From Bog-473 sp963745175 (GTDB taxonomy: Bacteria > Actinomycetota > Acidimicrobiia > Acidimicrobiales > RAAP-2), in assembly GCA_963745175.1 (NCBI GenBank), contig CAVUWK010000014.1, forward strand, positions 1 to 64,000: a DNA stretch of 64,000 nucleotides, given 5' to 3'. The translations under genes and the position numbers were made by a program. The number at the start of each line of letters is the position of its first letter. The first letter of the stretch is position 1. Positions 51,594 through 60,861 of the stretch are shown piece by piece. The notes beneath the pieces are model-generated. The model did not search any database, was not told the DNA's origin, and saw nothing but the letters and a program-made list of their open reading frames with translations.

Positions 51594-52463
51594 TCAAACC
51601 GCCGCTTCTCGGTAGGGCCCGAGATCGATGCCGGGGTACCGATCGGCGACGCCCTGAAGCGTCTCCTCGGACCAGTAGGGGTCGCCGGGCCGCGGGAAAC
51701 CGAAGAGGTCACGTTCCCGTACCGAGCACTGCGGCAGGAACTTGGCCCAGCGCTCGGGCGACTGCCTGGGCCAGGCCATCTTGCCGCCCCAGGTCGTGCC
51801 GCGAACCTGAAAGTCGGCGAGGACCGAGAAGCGCGACCGGCCGGATCCGGTCATCTCCGATCCGCGGTGGAGGATGTCGGTCCGGTAGACCAGAAGGCTC
51901 CCGGCCGGGCCGGTGCACGCCACCTCCGCGTCGGCCAGCGACCCGAACGGCAGGTAGAGCGGCGTGTACGGGACACCCTGCCCGTCTTCGTACGGCACGA
52001 TGCACGTGGGGCCGTCCGAGTCGGTCACGTCGGACAGGAAGATGAACGTCGTCAACTGCTGGTAGCGGGACTCGGGCCGCGGCACCACGAGGCTGTGGCT
52101 GCCGTAGTCGCGATGGAGCGGCTGGTCGTAGTTCACGGCCCCGGCGTACTTGGCCCAGAGCTCGACCTTGTAGAGATGGAGCTCCGTCGTCTCGAGGTAG
52201 CGCTCGGCGGCGTCCACGAGGTCTGGGTGCACGGCCAACCGGTTCAGGTCCCACGAGCGATACGGGAATTCCTCCACGCCGGCGAACTGGCTCGCCGCAT
52301 ACCGTGCGAACGCACCCGGGTCCGCGAAGTAGTCCCCGGGACGGGGGAAGTGCAGCCAGAGCGCCTCCTGGGCCGCGGCGAGCTCCTCGTCGCCCAGGAA
52401 GCCCTCCAGCAGGGAGAAGCCACGCTCGCGCACCTCGGCCAGGGTGGCGTCGGGGACCCGCAT
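51594..52463 (-). CDS. Phytanoyl-CoA dioxygenase (PhyH) family protein
   Basis: A 289-residue Fe(II)/2-oxoglutarate oxygenase of the PhyH group. The HxD metal pair is in QPLHRDYGSHSLV, and the distal His in TDILHRGSEMTGSGRSRFSV with the Arg that binds 2-oxoglutarate. The N-terminal GFSLLEGFLGDEELAAAQEAL is the usual first helix. Substrate unknown; family members hydroxylate lipids, terpenoids or halogenate. ATG 52463 chosen; a GTG at 52472 is an alternative. Confidence 0.88.
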   Translation of the reverse strand: MRVPDATLAEVRERGFSLLEGFLGDEELAAAQEALWLHFPRPGDYFADPGAFARYAASQFAGVEEFPYRSWDLNRLAVHPDLVDAAERYLETTELHLYKVELWAKYAGAVNYDQPLHRDYGSHSLVVPRPESRYQQLTTFIFLSDVTDSDGPTCIVPYEDGQGVPYTPLYLPFGSLADAEVACTGPAGSLLVYRTDILHRGSEMTGSGRSRFSVLADFQVRGTTWGGKMAWPRQSPERWAKFLPQCSVRERDLFGFPRPGDPYWSEETLQGVADRYPGIDLGPYREAAV

Positions 52464-52528
52464 CGGAGGCACCTTATGCCAGCCCGATCTCCCGATGAGC
52501 CTCCGTCGGACGCGTCTACGCTCACCGT

Positions 52529-53711
52529 GTGCGCGCGGTGGTGTTCGACATGGTTGACCCCGCGTTCCCCGCTTCGTTGACCGAGGTCCCCGAACCGGAG
52601 CTTCCCGGGCCGTCGTGGGCGCGCGTCCAGGTCACGACAGGCGGGATCTGCGGCAGCGACCTGCATCTCTTCGCGCACAACACCGGACCGTCACCCACCT
52701 TGGCCTCCATCGGGACCTTTCCGTTCGTCCTCGGCCACGAGACGGCGGGCCGGGTCGTCGACGCCGGCCCGAACTGCTCCGTCGCCGTCGGGACGCGGGT
52801 GGTCATCGATCCATGCATTCCCTGTCTGCCCAGGGGGATCGAACCGCAGTGCGCCAACTGCGCCCGCGGCTGGACGTCGTCGTGCCTCAACCTGGACAGC
52901 CGCATCGTCAGCTCGGGGCGTTCGCTCGGGTTCACCCAGGACCTGGGCGGCGGCTGGGCCGACTCCGTGACGGCCCATGACTCCATGCTCCACCCGATGC
53001 CCGATGCGATACCGGACCGCGGGGCCAGCCTGTACGAGCCGGTCTCCATCGCCTGCCACGGCCTGCTGCGCGCCATGCCGGTCGACGGCGACCCCGTGCT
53101 GATCGTGGGCGCGGGCATCATCGGGCTCGCCTCGCTCGCTGCGTTGCGCGGGCTCTTCCCTCGCTGTCCCGTCACCGTGCTGGCCCGCCATCCCCACCAG
53201 GGAGAGGCCGCCCAAGCCTGTGGAGCGGACCACGTCGTGTACAGCGATCCCGAGTACGGGCACTGGGAGGAGCTGGCGTCACTGAGCGGTGCGCGGCGTC
53301 GTCGGACGGAAGCGCCACCAGATGCTGATGGGAGGATTCCCCTACGTCGTCGAGGCGGTGGGATCGCCGGGATCCGTGACCGAGGCGCTGCGTGCCGTGG
53401 GCCATCGGGGGACCGTCCTTCTGCTCGGGGCGGCCGGGATCAGCGAGGTCGACCTCACGCCCATCTGGTACAAGGAGGCGGCGCTGGTGGGCTCCATCGA
53501 CCACACGGTGGACGCCCACTCGTCACCCGGACTCGCCGGCGGCGCGGACCGGCACTCCGTCGACCGGGCGCTCGACGTGCTCGCCGCCGGACTCCTGCCG
53601 GACTCCGTGGTCGTGACCCACGAGTTCGAGCTGGAGGACTACCGGCAAGCCATTGAGGCGGCCATCGACCGGCAGACGTCGCACGCCATCAAAGTCGTGT
53701 TCCGTCCCTGA
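52529..53711 (+). pseudogene. Zinc-type alcohol dehydrogenase, frameshifted near 53293
   Basis: A medium-chain dehydrogenase of about 393 codons. The catalytic-zinc region is GGICGSDLHLFAH and LGHETAGRVVDAG. The structural-zinc Cys region CIPCLPRGIEPQCANCARGW is complete. The Rossmann motif is LIVGAGIIGLASLAAL. After LSGAR the frame changes by one extra base and resumes with VVGRKRHQMLMGGFPYVVEA to a normal C-terminus. GTG start. Divergent from the PhyH gene across a 65-base gap. Likely a sequence error or a recent mutation. Confidence 0.82.
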
Positions 53712-53750
53712 GAGGCGGTCTCCGCCGCTTCTTCTGGTAGAGAGGCACGC

Positions 53751-55895
53751 GTGTTCGGAGTCGCCGAGGTCATCACGTCCGGGCGTCGCCTCCTCGTCGC
53801 CGGAGCGGTCGCTGCGGTCGGTTCCTTCGTGGGCGCCGCCGTCCCTCCCGCCACGGGCGGCGTCGCGTCGGCTGCGAGCACGGGCGCCGGCACGGCCCCA
53901 GGGCCACAGCAGGCGTATCGATGCTCCTTCAACGTCACCACGGACGCCTTTACCGGCGCAGACGGCACGGCCTCGGCCATCGGGTGGCAGGGCGACCACA
54001 ACAGCGTCATCACCTGCCTCGGCGGCACCTTCGTCGTCCAGGACGGTCCCGACGGGCTCTTTCAGGACTTCGGGTTCGGCATCTACGACGGGCAGCGGGC
54101 CACCTGGGCCGATGCCGGCGGCTACCTGCCGGCACAGGTGACCACGTTCACGACCGGAGGTGCCACCGTGGCCATCACCGAGTTCGCCGACCGCGTCGTC
54201 CTGGGCGGCGATGCCTACGTCGTCGTCTACAGCCGCGTGCACGTCGACAACCCGACCGGCCACACGGTGACGGCCGACCCGCTCGCCTCCCCTGCGCTCG
54301 TGCCTCTCGACGGCGCGCCCGACGCCGTTCCGCCGCATCGTGCCGTCGACCACGACTACGTCATGGTCTCCGACCGCTTCGCCTCGGCTGCCGCCTGGCC
54401 GAGTGGCCAGGCCCTCGCCGGCGCGGGGAGCTTCAACACGCACTTCGCGCACATGCGCGCCTTCTGGAACGCGCAGCTGGCCGGCATCGCCCAGGTCCGC
54501 GTCCCGGACCCCTCACTCGTCGACGCCTACAAGAGCGGCTTCATCACGACGCAGATCACACGCAGCGGCAACGCCCTCGATACCGGTGTCAACGGCTACG
54601 AGAGCGAGTTCAGCCACGACGTCGTCGGGATCCTGACCAACCTGTTCACGCAGGGCGCCTTCACCGACGCCCACGCACTTCTGACCGAGGCACGCAGCGT
54701 GGTCGGGGCTCAGGGCCAATACGTCGACGGTCTCTGGACCTATTCCGTCCCCTGGGCCGTCTACCTGCTCAAGACCGGGGACCGGGCGTTCGTGGCGCAG
54801 AACTTCGCCGCCGGGGGCGCCGGCTCCTCGGAACCGAGCATCGAGGACACGGCCCACGACATCGCGGCCGACCGGACCGGCCCCATGGGCACGATGGAGG
54901 CCACCGACGACATCGACACGCAGGGATACTGGACCACCGACGACTTCGAGGCCCTCCTCGGACTGGCCGCGTACCGCGACATCGCATCGACGCTCGGCGA
55001 CGCCGGGGAGGCGACCTGGGCGGCGACGGAGTACGCCAGTCTTCTCAACGCAACCAACGCGGTGCTGGATCAGACCATCAGCCAAAACCACCTCGACTAC
55101 CTGCCCTGCTCGTTGCTCCAGCCCAACACGACCAACCGCTGCAGCAACCCCATGGATGCGAACTGGACCTCGCCGATCGGCAACTGGGCCTGGGAGGGCT
55201 CCCTTCTCGGTGCGACCATCAGCGGTCCCGGCCAGACGCTGATCGATGCCACCTATTCCTACGGCTTCGGCCGCCTGCGCGGGCTGCTCCCGCCGGACAC
55301 GACCGGCGGCTTCCCGGGTGAGTACTACTCGAGCGCGTACAACGCGGCGCAGGGCTCGGCCGGTCTGGCCAGCGCCGGCCACCGGGACCAGGGGATCTTG
55401 GACTACGAGTTCATGATCGCCAATGGACAGAGCGGGCCGTTGTCGTGGTGGGAGAGCTCCAGCGCGCCCGACCCCCACTCCCCCTGGGTCGGCCGGCACC
55501 CGGCCACCGGGCAGGGCTCGTCGCCCCACGCCTGGGGCATCGCGGGTGCCGACAAGGTGCTCCTGGACTCCCTCGTGGCCGAGCGGTCGGACGGATCCCT
55601 GGTGGTCGGACGGGGCGTGCCCCCCGCATGGCTGGGTCACGACGAGCGACTCTCGGTGAGCAACTTCCCGACCACAGCGGGCCGCCGTTCCGGCCTCACC
55701 ATCGCGTCGTCCGGCCGCTCGGTCTCGCTGACCTTGCGCGGTGCGGCACCGGCCGGTCCGGTCCTCTTCCAACTGCCCTCCTTCATCGGCAACGTTGCCG
55801 CCACCTCGGCAGGCGCTGTCAACCAGGCCACGGGAACGGTGCGCCTCGCGCCGACCGTCCGTCACGTCACCGTCACCCTGCGCCGGGCCCCCTGA
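53751..55895 (+). CDS. Secreted six-hairpin glycosidase-like protein
   Basis: A 714-residue exported protein with a signal peptide (RRLLVAGAVAAVGSFVGAAV, cleavage likely near SAAS around residue 45). An N-terminal beta-sandwich-like region of about 200 residues is followed by an (alpha/alpha)6-barrel region. Its helical repeats are suggested by YKSGFITTQITRSGNALDTG, GLWTYSVPWAVYLLKTGDRAF and WTTDDFEALLGLAAYRD, and by a late SGPLSWWESSSAPDPHSPW. This matches the layout of GH15/GH63/GH65-type hydrolases. Possible acidic catalytic residues are in YESEFSHD and WWESS but I cannot place the pair firmly. Start is GTG 53751. Confidence 0.65.
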   Translation: MFGVAEVITSGRRLLVAGAVAAVGSFVGAAVPPATGGVASAASTGAGTAPGPQQAYRCSFNVTTDAFTGADGTASAIGWQGDHNSVITCLGGTFVVQDGPDGLFQDFGFGIYDGQRATWADAGGYLPAQVTTFTTGGATVAITEFADRVVLGGDAYVVVYSRVHVDNPTGHTVTADPLASPALVPLDGAPDAVPPHRAVDHDYVMVSDRFASAAAWPSGQALAGAGSFNTHFAHMRAFWNAQLAGIAQVRVPDPSLVDAYKSGFITTQITRSGNALDTGVNGYESEFSHDVVGILTNLFTQGAFTDAHALLTEARSVVGAQGQYVDGLWTYSVPWAVYLLKTGDRAFVAQNFAAGGAGSSEPSIEDTAHDIAADRTGPMGTMEATDDIDTQGYWTTDDFEALLGLAAYRDIASTLGDAGEATWAATEYASLLNATNAVLDQTISQNHLDYLPCSLLQPNTTNRCSNPMDANWTSPIGNWAWEGSLLGATISGPGQTLIDATYSYGFGRLRGLLPPDTTGGFPGEYYSSAYNAAQGSAGLASAGHRDQGILDYEFMIANGQSGPLSWWESSSAPDPHSPWVGRHPATGQGSSPHAWGIAGADKVLLDSLVAERSDGSLVVGRGVPPAWLGHDERLSVSNFPTTAGRRSGLTIASSGRSVSLTLRGAAPAGPVLFQLPSFIGNVAATSAGAVNQATGTVRLAPTVRHVTVTLRRAP

Positions 55896-56035
55896 AGCAG
55901 CGGTCGGCGCCGCCACCCCGCCACCTGACCGAATCTGGTCCTTTTGGCCCATGCGGGCGTAGGCCACCATCCGTACCCTGACAAGGGGAAACCTGCGGGC
56001 CGCCGCGGCATCGTCTGCCACGCTGCTCGTGTCCT

Positions 56036-57364
56036 TTGGGGGGGATCGGATGGAACCTGCGGCTCAGGTCGTGGACGGCCGCTCGGGAAGGGCTGGCGCG
56101 GCGGCGGCACGAGGGCCGCCGTGGTGTTCCGCGGCCGAGTTCCGACCCCACCGGCGCCACGCTCAAAGTCGAGGTCGTGGTCCCGGTCTACAACGAGGCG
56201 CTGCACCTCGAGTCCGGTATCACGCGACTGCGCCGGTATCTCGACGAGTCCTTCCCGTTCCGGACGCTGGTGACGATCGTCGACAACGGCAGCTCCGACG
56301 GCACCGCGCTGGTGGCCCAGCGGCTGGCGTCGACTCTCGACGGCGTGGAGGCCCTCATCCTCTCCCGCAAGGGCCGCGGCTACGCGCTCCGCACGGCCTG
56401 GTCGGCCAGCGAGGCCGACGTGGTGGCCTACATGGACGTGGACCTGTCCACGTCCCTCTCCGCCCTTCTCCCACTCGTGGGATCGGTGCTCTCCGGGCAC
56501 AGCGACCTCGCCGTGGGCACCCGCTTGGCCCGCGGGTCCCGGGTCGTGCGCGGCCCCAAGCGCGAGCTGATCTCGCGGGCGTACAGCCATATCGTCCGGC
56601 TCTCGCTGCGCAGCCGGGTCTCCGATTTCCAGTGTGGTTTCAAGGCCATCCGGCGTGTGCGCGCGCTGGAGATCCTGCCTCTGGTGGGCGACAACGAATG
56701 GTTCTTCGACACCGAACTGATCGTTACGGCTGAACGGCTGGGGGTGCGCATCTCGGAAACGCCGGTGGACTGGACGGACGACCCCAACTCGTCCGTCGAT
56801 ATCGTCCACACCGCGCTGGAAGACCTGCGTGGGATCTGGCGTCTGGCGCGGGATCGGCAGCTTGCACGGGCACGGGCGCGGGCGCACGTCCCGGCCAGCA
56901 CTTCCGGGCAGAGCCCGGCCACCGCCGATCAGCTCCTTTCCTTCGCCGGGGTGGGCGTGTTGAGCACCATGAGCTATCTGCTGCTCTTCGCCGCCGGATG
57001 GTCCGCCTTCGGGCCCGGGCTGGCCAACGCCTCTGCCCTCGCGTTCTGCACCCTGGTCAACACGGCGCTGCACCGTTCGCTGGCCCGCCGCTCACCGGCG
57101 GGTGTCCGAAGCGTGTCCGGGCAACCGTCCTTCGTCACGGTCATCGCGGTCCTGTACGGCGTCAGCCTGCTGGCCACGACGGGCGCCATCGCCGTGGCCA
57201 ACGCGGTGGCCGGACCCTCGCTTATCGGCGACGCGGTGGCTGCCACCGTCGCCAGCTGCGCGGCCGCCCTGCTCCGTTTCACGCTCCTGCGCAGCTGGGC
57301 GTTCCCACCGCCCGTGTCGGCGTCGACGCTGAGCGACGTCGCGATCCCCACGCCCTCCCGGTGA
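56036..57364 (+). CDS. GT2 glycosyltransferase fused to a GtrA-like membrane domain
   Basis: A 442-residue fusion. Residues 43-280 are a GT2 domain of the dolichyl-phosphate sugar synthase type: KVEVVVPVYNEALHLESGI, VDNGSSDGTALVAQ, VAYMDVDLSTSLSAL (DxD-like) and FQCGFKAIRR. After a basic linker (RQLARARARAHVPAS), residues 300-430 have four membrane segments of GtrA type (LLSFAGVGVLSTMSYLLLF). It likely makes a lipid-phosphate sugar and helps flip it. The start is uncertain: TTG 56036 gives the longest frame, and an ATG at 56050 with a better ribosome site is in another frame. Overlaps the next gene by GTGA. Confidence 0.8.
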   Translation: MGGIGWNLRLRSWTAAREGLARRRHEGRRGVPRPSSDPTGATLKVEVVVPVYNEALHLESGITRLRRYLDESFPFRTLVTIVDNGSSDGTALVAQRLASTLDGVEALILSRKGRGYALRTAWSASEADVVAYMDVDLSTSLSALLPLVGSVLSGHSDLAVGTRLARGSRVVRGPKRELISRAYSHIVRLSLRSRVSDFQCGFKAIRRVRALEILPLVGDNEWFFDTELIVTAERLGVRISETPVDWTDDPNSSVDIVHTALEDLRGIWRLARDRQLARARARAHVPASTSGQSPATADQLLSFAGVGVLSTMSYLLLFAAGWSAFGPGLANASALAFCTLVNTALHRSLARRSPAGVRSVSGQPSFVTVIAVLYGVSLLATTGAIAVANAVAGPSLIGDAVAATVASCAAALLRFTLLRSWAFPPPVSASTLSDVAIPTPSR

Positions 57365-58632
57365 CCGGGCTCATCGACGCGCCCGCGTCGCCTCCGCCGG
57401 CCGCCACGCGACCGTCCGAGGCCACCGACCCCGCGGCGCTGCTGCTGGAGGCGCAGCCAGGCGGCTTGGCGGATCTCGCCGCACGGGGACGTCCCCTGCT
57501 GCGCCCAGCCTGCTACTACCTGCTGTCGCGGATCGCCGTCCTCGGGGCGGCGCTGATCGCGCGGTCCATGTTTCACCGACTGCGCGTGGTCCAGACCATG
57601 GGCTCGGTCTGGGACGGTCGCTGGTACCTGATGATCGCGCAACACGGCTATCCCCATCACCTGGTCAGCGAGGGTGATGGGAACCGCTGGGCCTTCTTTC
57701 CCGCGTTCCCGGCGGCGATACGGGCCGTCGCCGACGTCACGCGCCTCAGCCTGCCCGACGCCGCGGTCGTCGCCGCCTTCGTCTTCGGGCTGACCTCGGC
57801 CCTCGCCATCTGGCTGGCCGTGCGGGAGATCTTCGGGAACCGGCTGGCAGACCGAGCCGTGTTGCTCTTCGTCTTCTGCCCGACGGCGTACGTCCTTTCC
57901 CTCGCCTATACCGAGGGCCTCTTCCTCACCGCGGCCGCCACGTGCCTCTTCGCCTTGTCGCGGCGTTACTGGATCACCGCGGCCCTGTGCGCATGTGTCG
58001 CCGGGCTGACCCGAAACGCCGGCGTCGTCGTGATCCTGGCCGTGCTCGTCACGGCCCTGCCGGCGGCCTGGCGCGGACGGGCGTGGCGCCCCTTCGCCGC
58101 CGCGCTGGTCGCGCCACTCGGGCTCGCGTCCTTCATGGCCTACGGCTGGGCCATGGTGGGCACCCCCGTGGCCTTCCTCTCGGCGGAGCGGTTCTGGCAG
58201 GGCCAGCATTTCATCTGGTTCTTGACCCCGATGGACGCCACCCTCGCCGCGCTGCAGCAGGGCCCCCACGGGGCAACCTTCTTGCCCGATGCCATGGCAG
58301 GCGCTGCGCTGGTCCTCGGGTTCGTTGGCCTCTGGCTCCTCGATCGCATGTCGCATGGCCTGCGCGCCATCGGTGGAGCCGTCGCCGCCATACCGGCCAG
58401 CTGGTGGGTGTACACGGTCGGCGCGTTGCTGATCGGCTACAGCGCATACTTCACCGACAGCATCCCGCGCTACACCATGGCGGCCTTCCCGCTCTTCGTG
58501 GCGTTCGCCTGGAAGCTGCCGCGCTCCCTGGAAGGGGCGGTGGTCGGACTCATGGCATGCCTGCAGGGCGCGCTCATGGTGGTGATGCTCACCGCGGTCG
58601 TCCACCCGGTGGCCGCACCGCTTCTCCCGTAG
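57361..58632 (+). CDS. PIG-V-like mannosyltransferase-type membrane protein
   Basis: A 423-residue GT-C-like membrane protein with about ten hydrophobic segments. QTMGSVWDGRWYLMIAQHGYP carries the D-x-x-W/Y catalytic-type first loop (WDGRWY) typical of PIG-V/GPI-mannosyltransferase II-like proteins, followed by NRWAFFPAFPAAIRAVADV and AYTEGLFLTAAATCLFALSRR. It likely uses the polyprenyl-phosphate sugar made by the upstream GT2-GtrA protein to glycosylate an envelope lipid or protein. GTG start overlaps the GT2 stop. Confidence 0.83.
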   Translation: MTGLIDAPASPPPAATRPSEATDPAALLLEAQPGGLADLAARGRPLLRPACYYLLSRIAVLGAALIARSMFHRLRVVQTMGSVWDGRWYLMIAQHGYPHHLVSEGDGNRWAFFPAFPAAIRAVADVTRLSLPDAAVVAAFVFGLTSALAIWLAVREIFGNRLADRAVLLFVFCPTAYVLSLAYTEGLFLTAAATCLFALSRRYWITAALCACVAGLTRNAGVVVILAVLVTALPAAWRGRAWRPFAAALVAPLGLASFMAYGWAMVGTPVAFLSAERFWQGQHFIWFLTPMDATLAALQQGPHGATFLPDAMAGAALVLGFVGLWLLDRMSHGLRAIGGAVAAIPASWWVYTVGALLIGYSAYFTDSIPRYTMAAFPLFVAFAWKLPRSLEGAVVGLMACLQGALMVVMLTAVVHPVAAPLLP

Positions 58633-58668
58633 CCCGCGGGCACGCCGCTCGCCGGTTCGCGGCGCCGT

Positions 58669-59273
58669 TCAGCGGCCCGCGCCGTCCCATTCGGAGAGCG
58701 GAGCGCAGTGCCAGCGCCACCTGCCCTGGCGGGCTCGCCCCGGGACCTCGATACGTCCGTTGGCCCACAGCAGCAATTCCCACGGATCGTCGTCGGGACC
58801 CACGGCGTGCCAGGGAAAGAGTCGGGTGAGGACGGCGGCGGCCAGCCGCCGGTCCGGCGTGAAGGGCACGCCGAGCCCGCGGCGGCGTCGTCGCCGTGCA
58901 CCAAGAGCTCGTCACACCCCATCGCAGCGAACCCTTCGGGATCGGGCGAGCCGAAGGGGTGGAAGCCCCGAGTGCCGGGTGGCGCGGTGTCGACCCCCGC
59001 CGCGAGTGCGGCCGAGGCCGCCACCAGGCTGGTCAGGAGGCTGGCGTTGGCGGCGTCAGGGAGGACTTTCACCTCGAAGGCGGCGTTCTCGCGCCCGCTC
59101 CACAGGTCGACCGAGTACCACAGCGGCGCTTCGGCGGCGTGGGCCACCACGGAGGCGACGGTGAACTCGAGTCCCGGGACCGCAACGCTCCACGTCACGC
59201 CGAGCGCCGGCTCCAGGACCCTCCGACACAACTCGGCCGCGGCGCGCACGTCGTCCCCCGTCACGGATGCCAC
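58669..59273 (-). pseudogene. Maleylpyruvate isomerase/DinB-like protein, frameshifted near 58870
   Basis: About 200 codons of a mycothiol-type DinB/MDMPI protein: VTGDDVRAAAELCRRVLEPAL, VASVVAHAAEAPLWYSVDLWSG and CDELLVHGDDAAAGSG with the His positions. After GDDAAAGS the frame changes by one missing base and continues VPFTPDRRLAAAVLTRLFPW to DPWELLLWANGRIEV and a stop at 58669. Related to the TIGR03086 protein at 16 kb. GTG start, either 59273 or 59264. Confidence 0.7.
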
Positions 59274-59519
59274 GCTATCGAGGGCGCGTGCGCCCGCCAC
59301 CCTCCGGACACGCACCCCAACAGGCCACGAGGGGCACTTCGGCACTGGTCTCGAAACGGGGGGGTCTGCCAACATGGGGAACATCGAATGGACAGACGGG
59401 ACAGCGGCCGTCGAATGAACAATCTTCCGACAACGCAGCGCGAACTCCCGCATCGTCGGGTCCCCCTATGGGAAATTCGGCCCAGCAAGCTTCCCGAGGG
59501 AAGGGTGTTCTTCTAAGCG

Positions 59520-59948
59520 ATGGAACAACGAAGCAGGTTCAGTGCCCACGGACAACAGGCAATGGTCGGTGGCGCGACGCTCTACCTCTGCCGCCAGGGG
59601 CCCCGCTGGGTTGTGGTGATCGAGTCACCCGGCATCTCACGGGCGCTGTGGCTCCGTCCTCCCGGGCGCGACACCTACGACGCCCGGTTCCAGCTTCTCT
59701 CCATCGCCCGCCGCGCCTGCCCGGACGCGGCCATCATCAGCACCGACGGCGCGCTGGAGTCGGCCGACTACGAGTGGCGGGTCGACGTGCGCGGCGTCGA
59801 GGCGCGCCAGGGAGATCTCGGGGATGCGCTGGACCGCGCGCTCTCGGCTGAGTCCGAGCACGTCCGTCGATCAGGCCCCGAGCGCGTCGGCCGCCGCTGC
59901 CACTGGGGGCTCAGCCCCGCGGTCTCCGGTCGGCCGCGTACGTTCTGA
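59520..59948 (+). CDS. Hypothetical protein
   Basis: A 142-residue soluble protein starting MEQRSRFSAHGQQAMVGGATL. The middle (RWVVVIESPGISRALWLRPPGRDTYDARFQLLSIARRACP) suggests alternating strands and a helix. The last 30 residues are Arg/Gly-rich and poorly structured. No family recognised. The 246 bases upstream, back to the maleylpyruvate-isomerase-like gene, contain nothing I can name. Confidence 0.55.
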   Translation: MEQRSRFSAHGQQAMVGGATLYLCRQGPRWVVVIESPGISRALWLRPPGRDTYDARFQLLSIARRACPDAAIISTDGALESADYEWRVDVRGVEARQGDLGDALDRALSAESEHVRRSGPERVGRRCHWGLSPAVSGRPRTF

Positions 59949-59977
59949 CTTTCGGGTAGCCGCACGGCAGCCGGATC

Positions 59978-60859
59978 TCAGCGCACGCCGCTCGGCGGGC
60001 TGCCTCGCACACTGGTGCGGTACATCTCGCGGCGGACGCCCGTGTAATCGTTCAGCGCGTTGTGCATCGTGCATCGGTTGTCCCAGATCGCCAAAGTTCC
60101 GACGGACCAGCGCAGCCGGCAGGTGAAGTTCTCGTTGATGCTGTGCCGGTGGAGGTGCTCGAGCAGCGCCCGAGACTCCTCCTTCGTCCAACCCTCGAAC
60201 CGGGTGGTGTAGACGGGGTTGAGGTACAACGCCTCCTTGCCGGTGTCCGGGTGGACGATCACCGCCGGGTGGACGTGCTCGGCATAGGCCTCCGGCGACG
60301 GCGCGATGGCCATGGAGGTCAGGTCCTTCACCTGGTCGAGGAGCCCGCCCGTGCCATAGGCCATCCCGGCCGAGTGCACGGCCCTGAGGCTCTCTAACGT
60401 CGACTTCAAGCCGCGCGAGAGGCTGTCGTAGGCGAGATACTGGTTCGACCAGACGGTGTCGCCCCCGTGATCGGGCACGTCCCAGGCGTGCAGGAGGGTG
60501 TAGGCCGGGGGCGCCGGCAGGTAGCTCAGGTCGCTGTGCCAGGCGTTGGCGAAATTCAGGACGTCGGTGGGCTCCTTGATGACCCGGATCACGTAGGGGC
60601 GGTCCTCGAGCGGATCCACGAAGGGCGTGACGTCGCGGCCGCCCAGCAGGTCGGTCACCCTCTCGAGGCCATCGAGGTCCAACTTCTGGTCGGGGAGGAA
60701 GAGGACGAGGTGGTCGGCCAGGGCCCGGCGCAACCCGCTCAGCTCGTCCGCCCCGGAGACCTGGGCCAGGTCGATGCCCGTCACGGAGGCGCCCAGAGCG
60801 CCGGCGACCGGCTCGACCGTGAGTGCCGTCCGCCCGGCCGTCGCCACCCGGCCGCCCAC
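59978..60859 (-). CDS. TauD/TfdA family Fe(II)/2-oxoglutarate dioxygenase
   Basis: A 293-residue TauD-type oxygenase. VEPVAGALGASVTGIDLAQ opens it. The HxD pair is in NAWHSDLSYLPAPP, the distal His in WDNRCTMHNALNDYTGVRREMYRTSV along with the 2-oxoglutarate-binding Arg. HLVLFLPDQKLDLDGLERV is typical. Substrates of relatives include taurine, 2,4-D and other sulfonates or ethers. GTG start at 60859, only 2 bases after the amidohydrolase stop, so it is probably coupled to it. Confidence 0.9.
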   Translation of the reverse strand: MGGRVATAGRTALTVEPVAGALGASVTGIDLAQVSGADELSGLRRALADHLVLFLPDQKLDLDGLERVTDLLGGRDVTPFVDPLEDRPYVIRVIKEPTDVLNFANAWHSDLSYLPAPPAYTLLHAWDVPDHGGDTVWSNQYLAYDSLSRGLKSTLESLRAVHSAGMAYGTGGLLDQVKDLTSMAIAPSPEAYAEHVHPAVIVHPDTGKEALYLNPVYTTRFEGWTKEESRALLEHLHRHSINENFTCRLRWSVGTLAIWDNRCTMHNALNDYTGVRREMYRTSVRGSPPSGVR

Positions 60860-60861
60860 GC

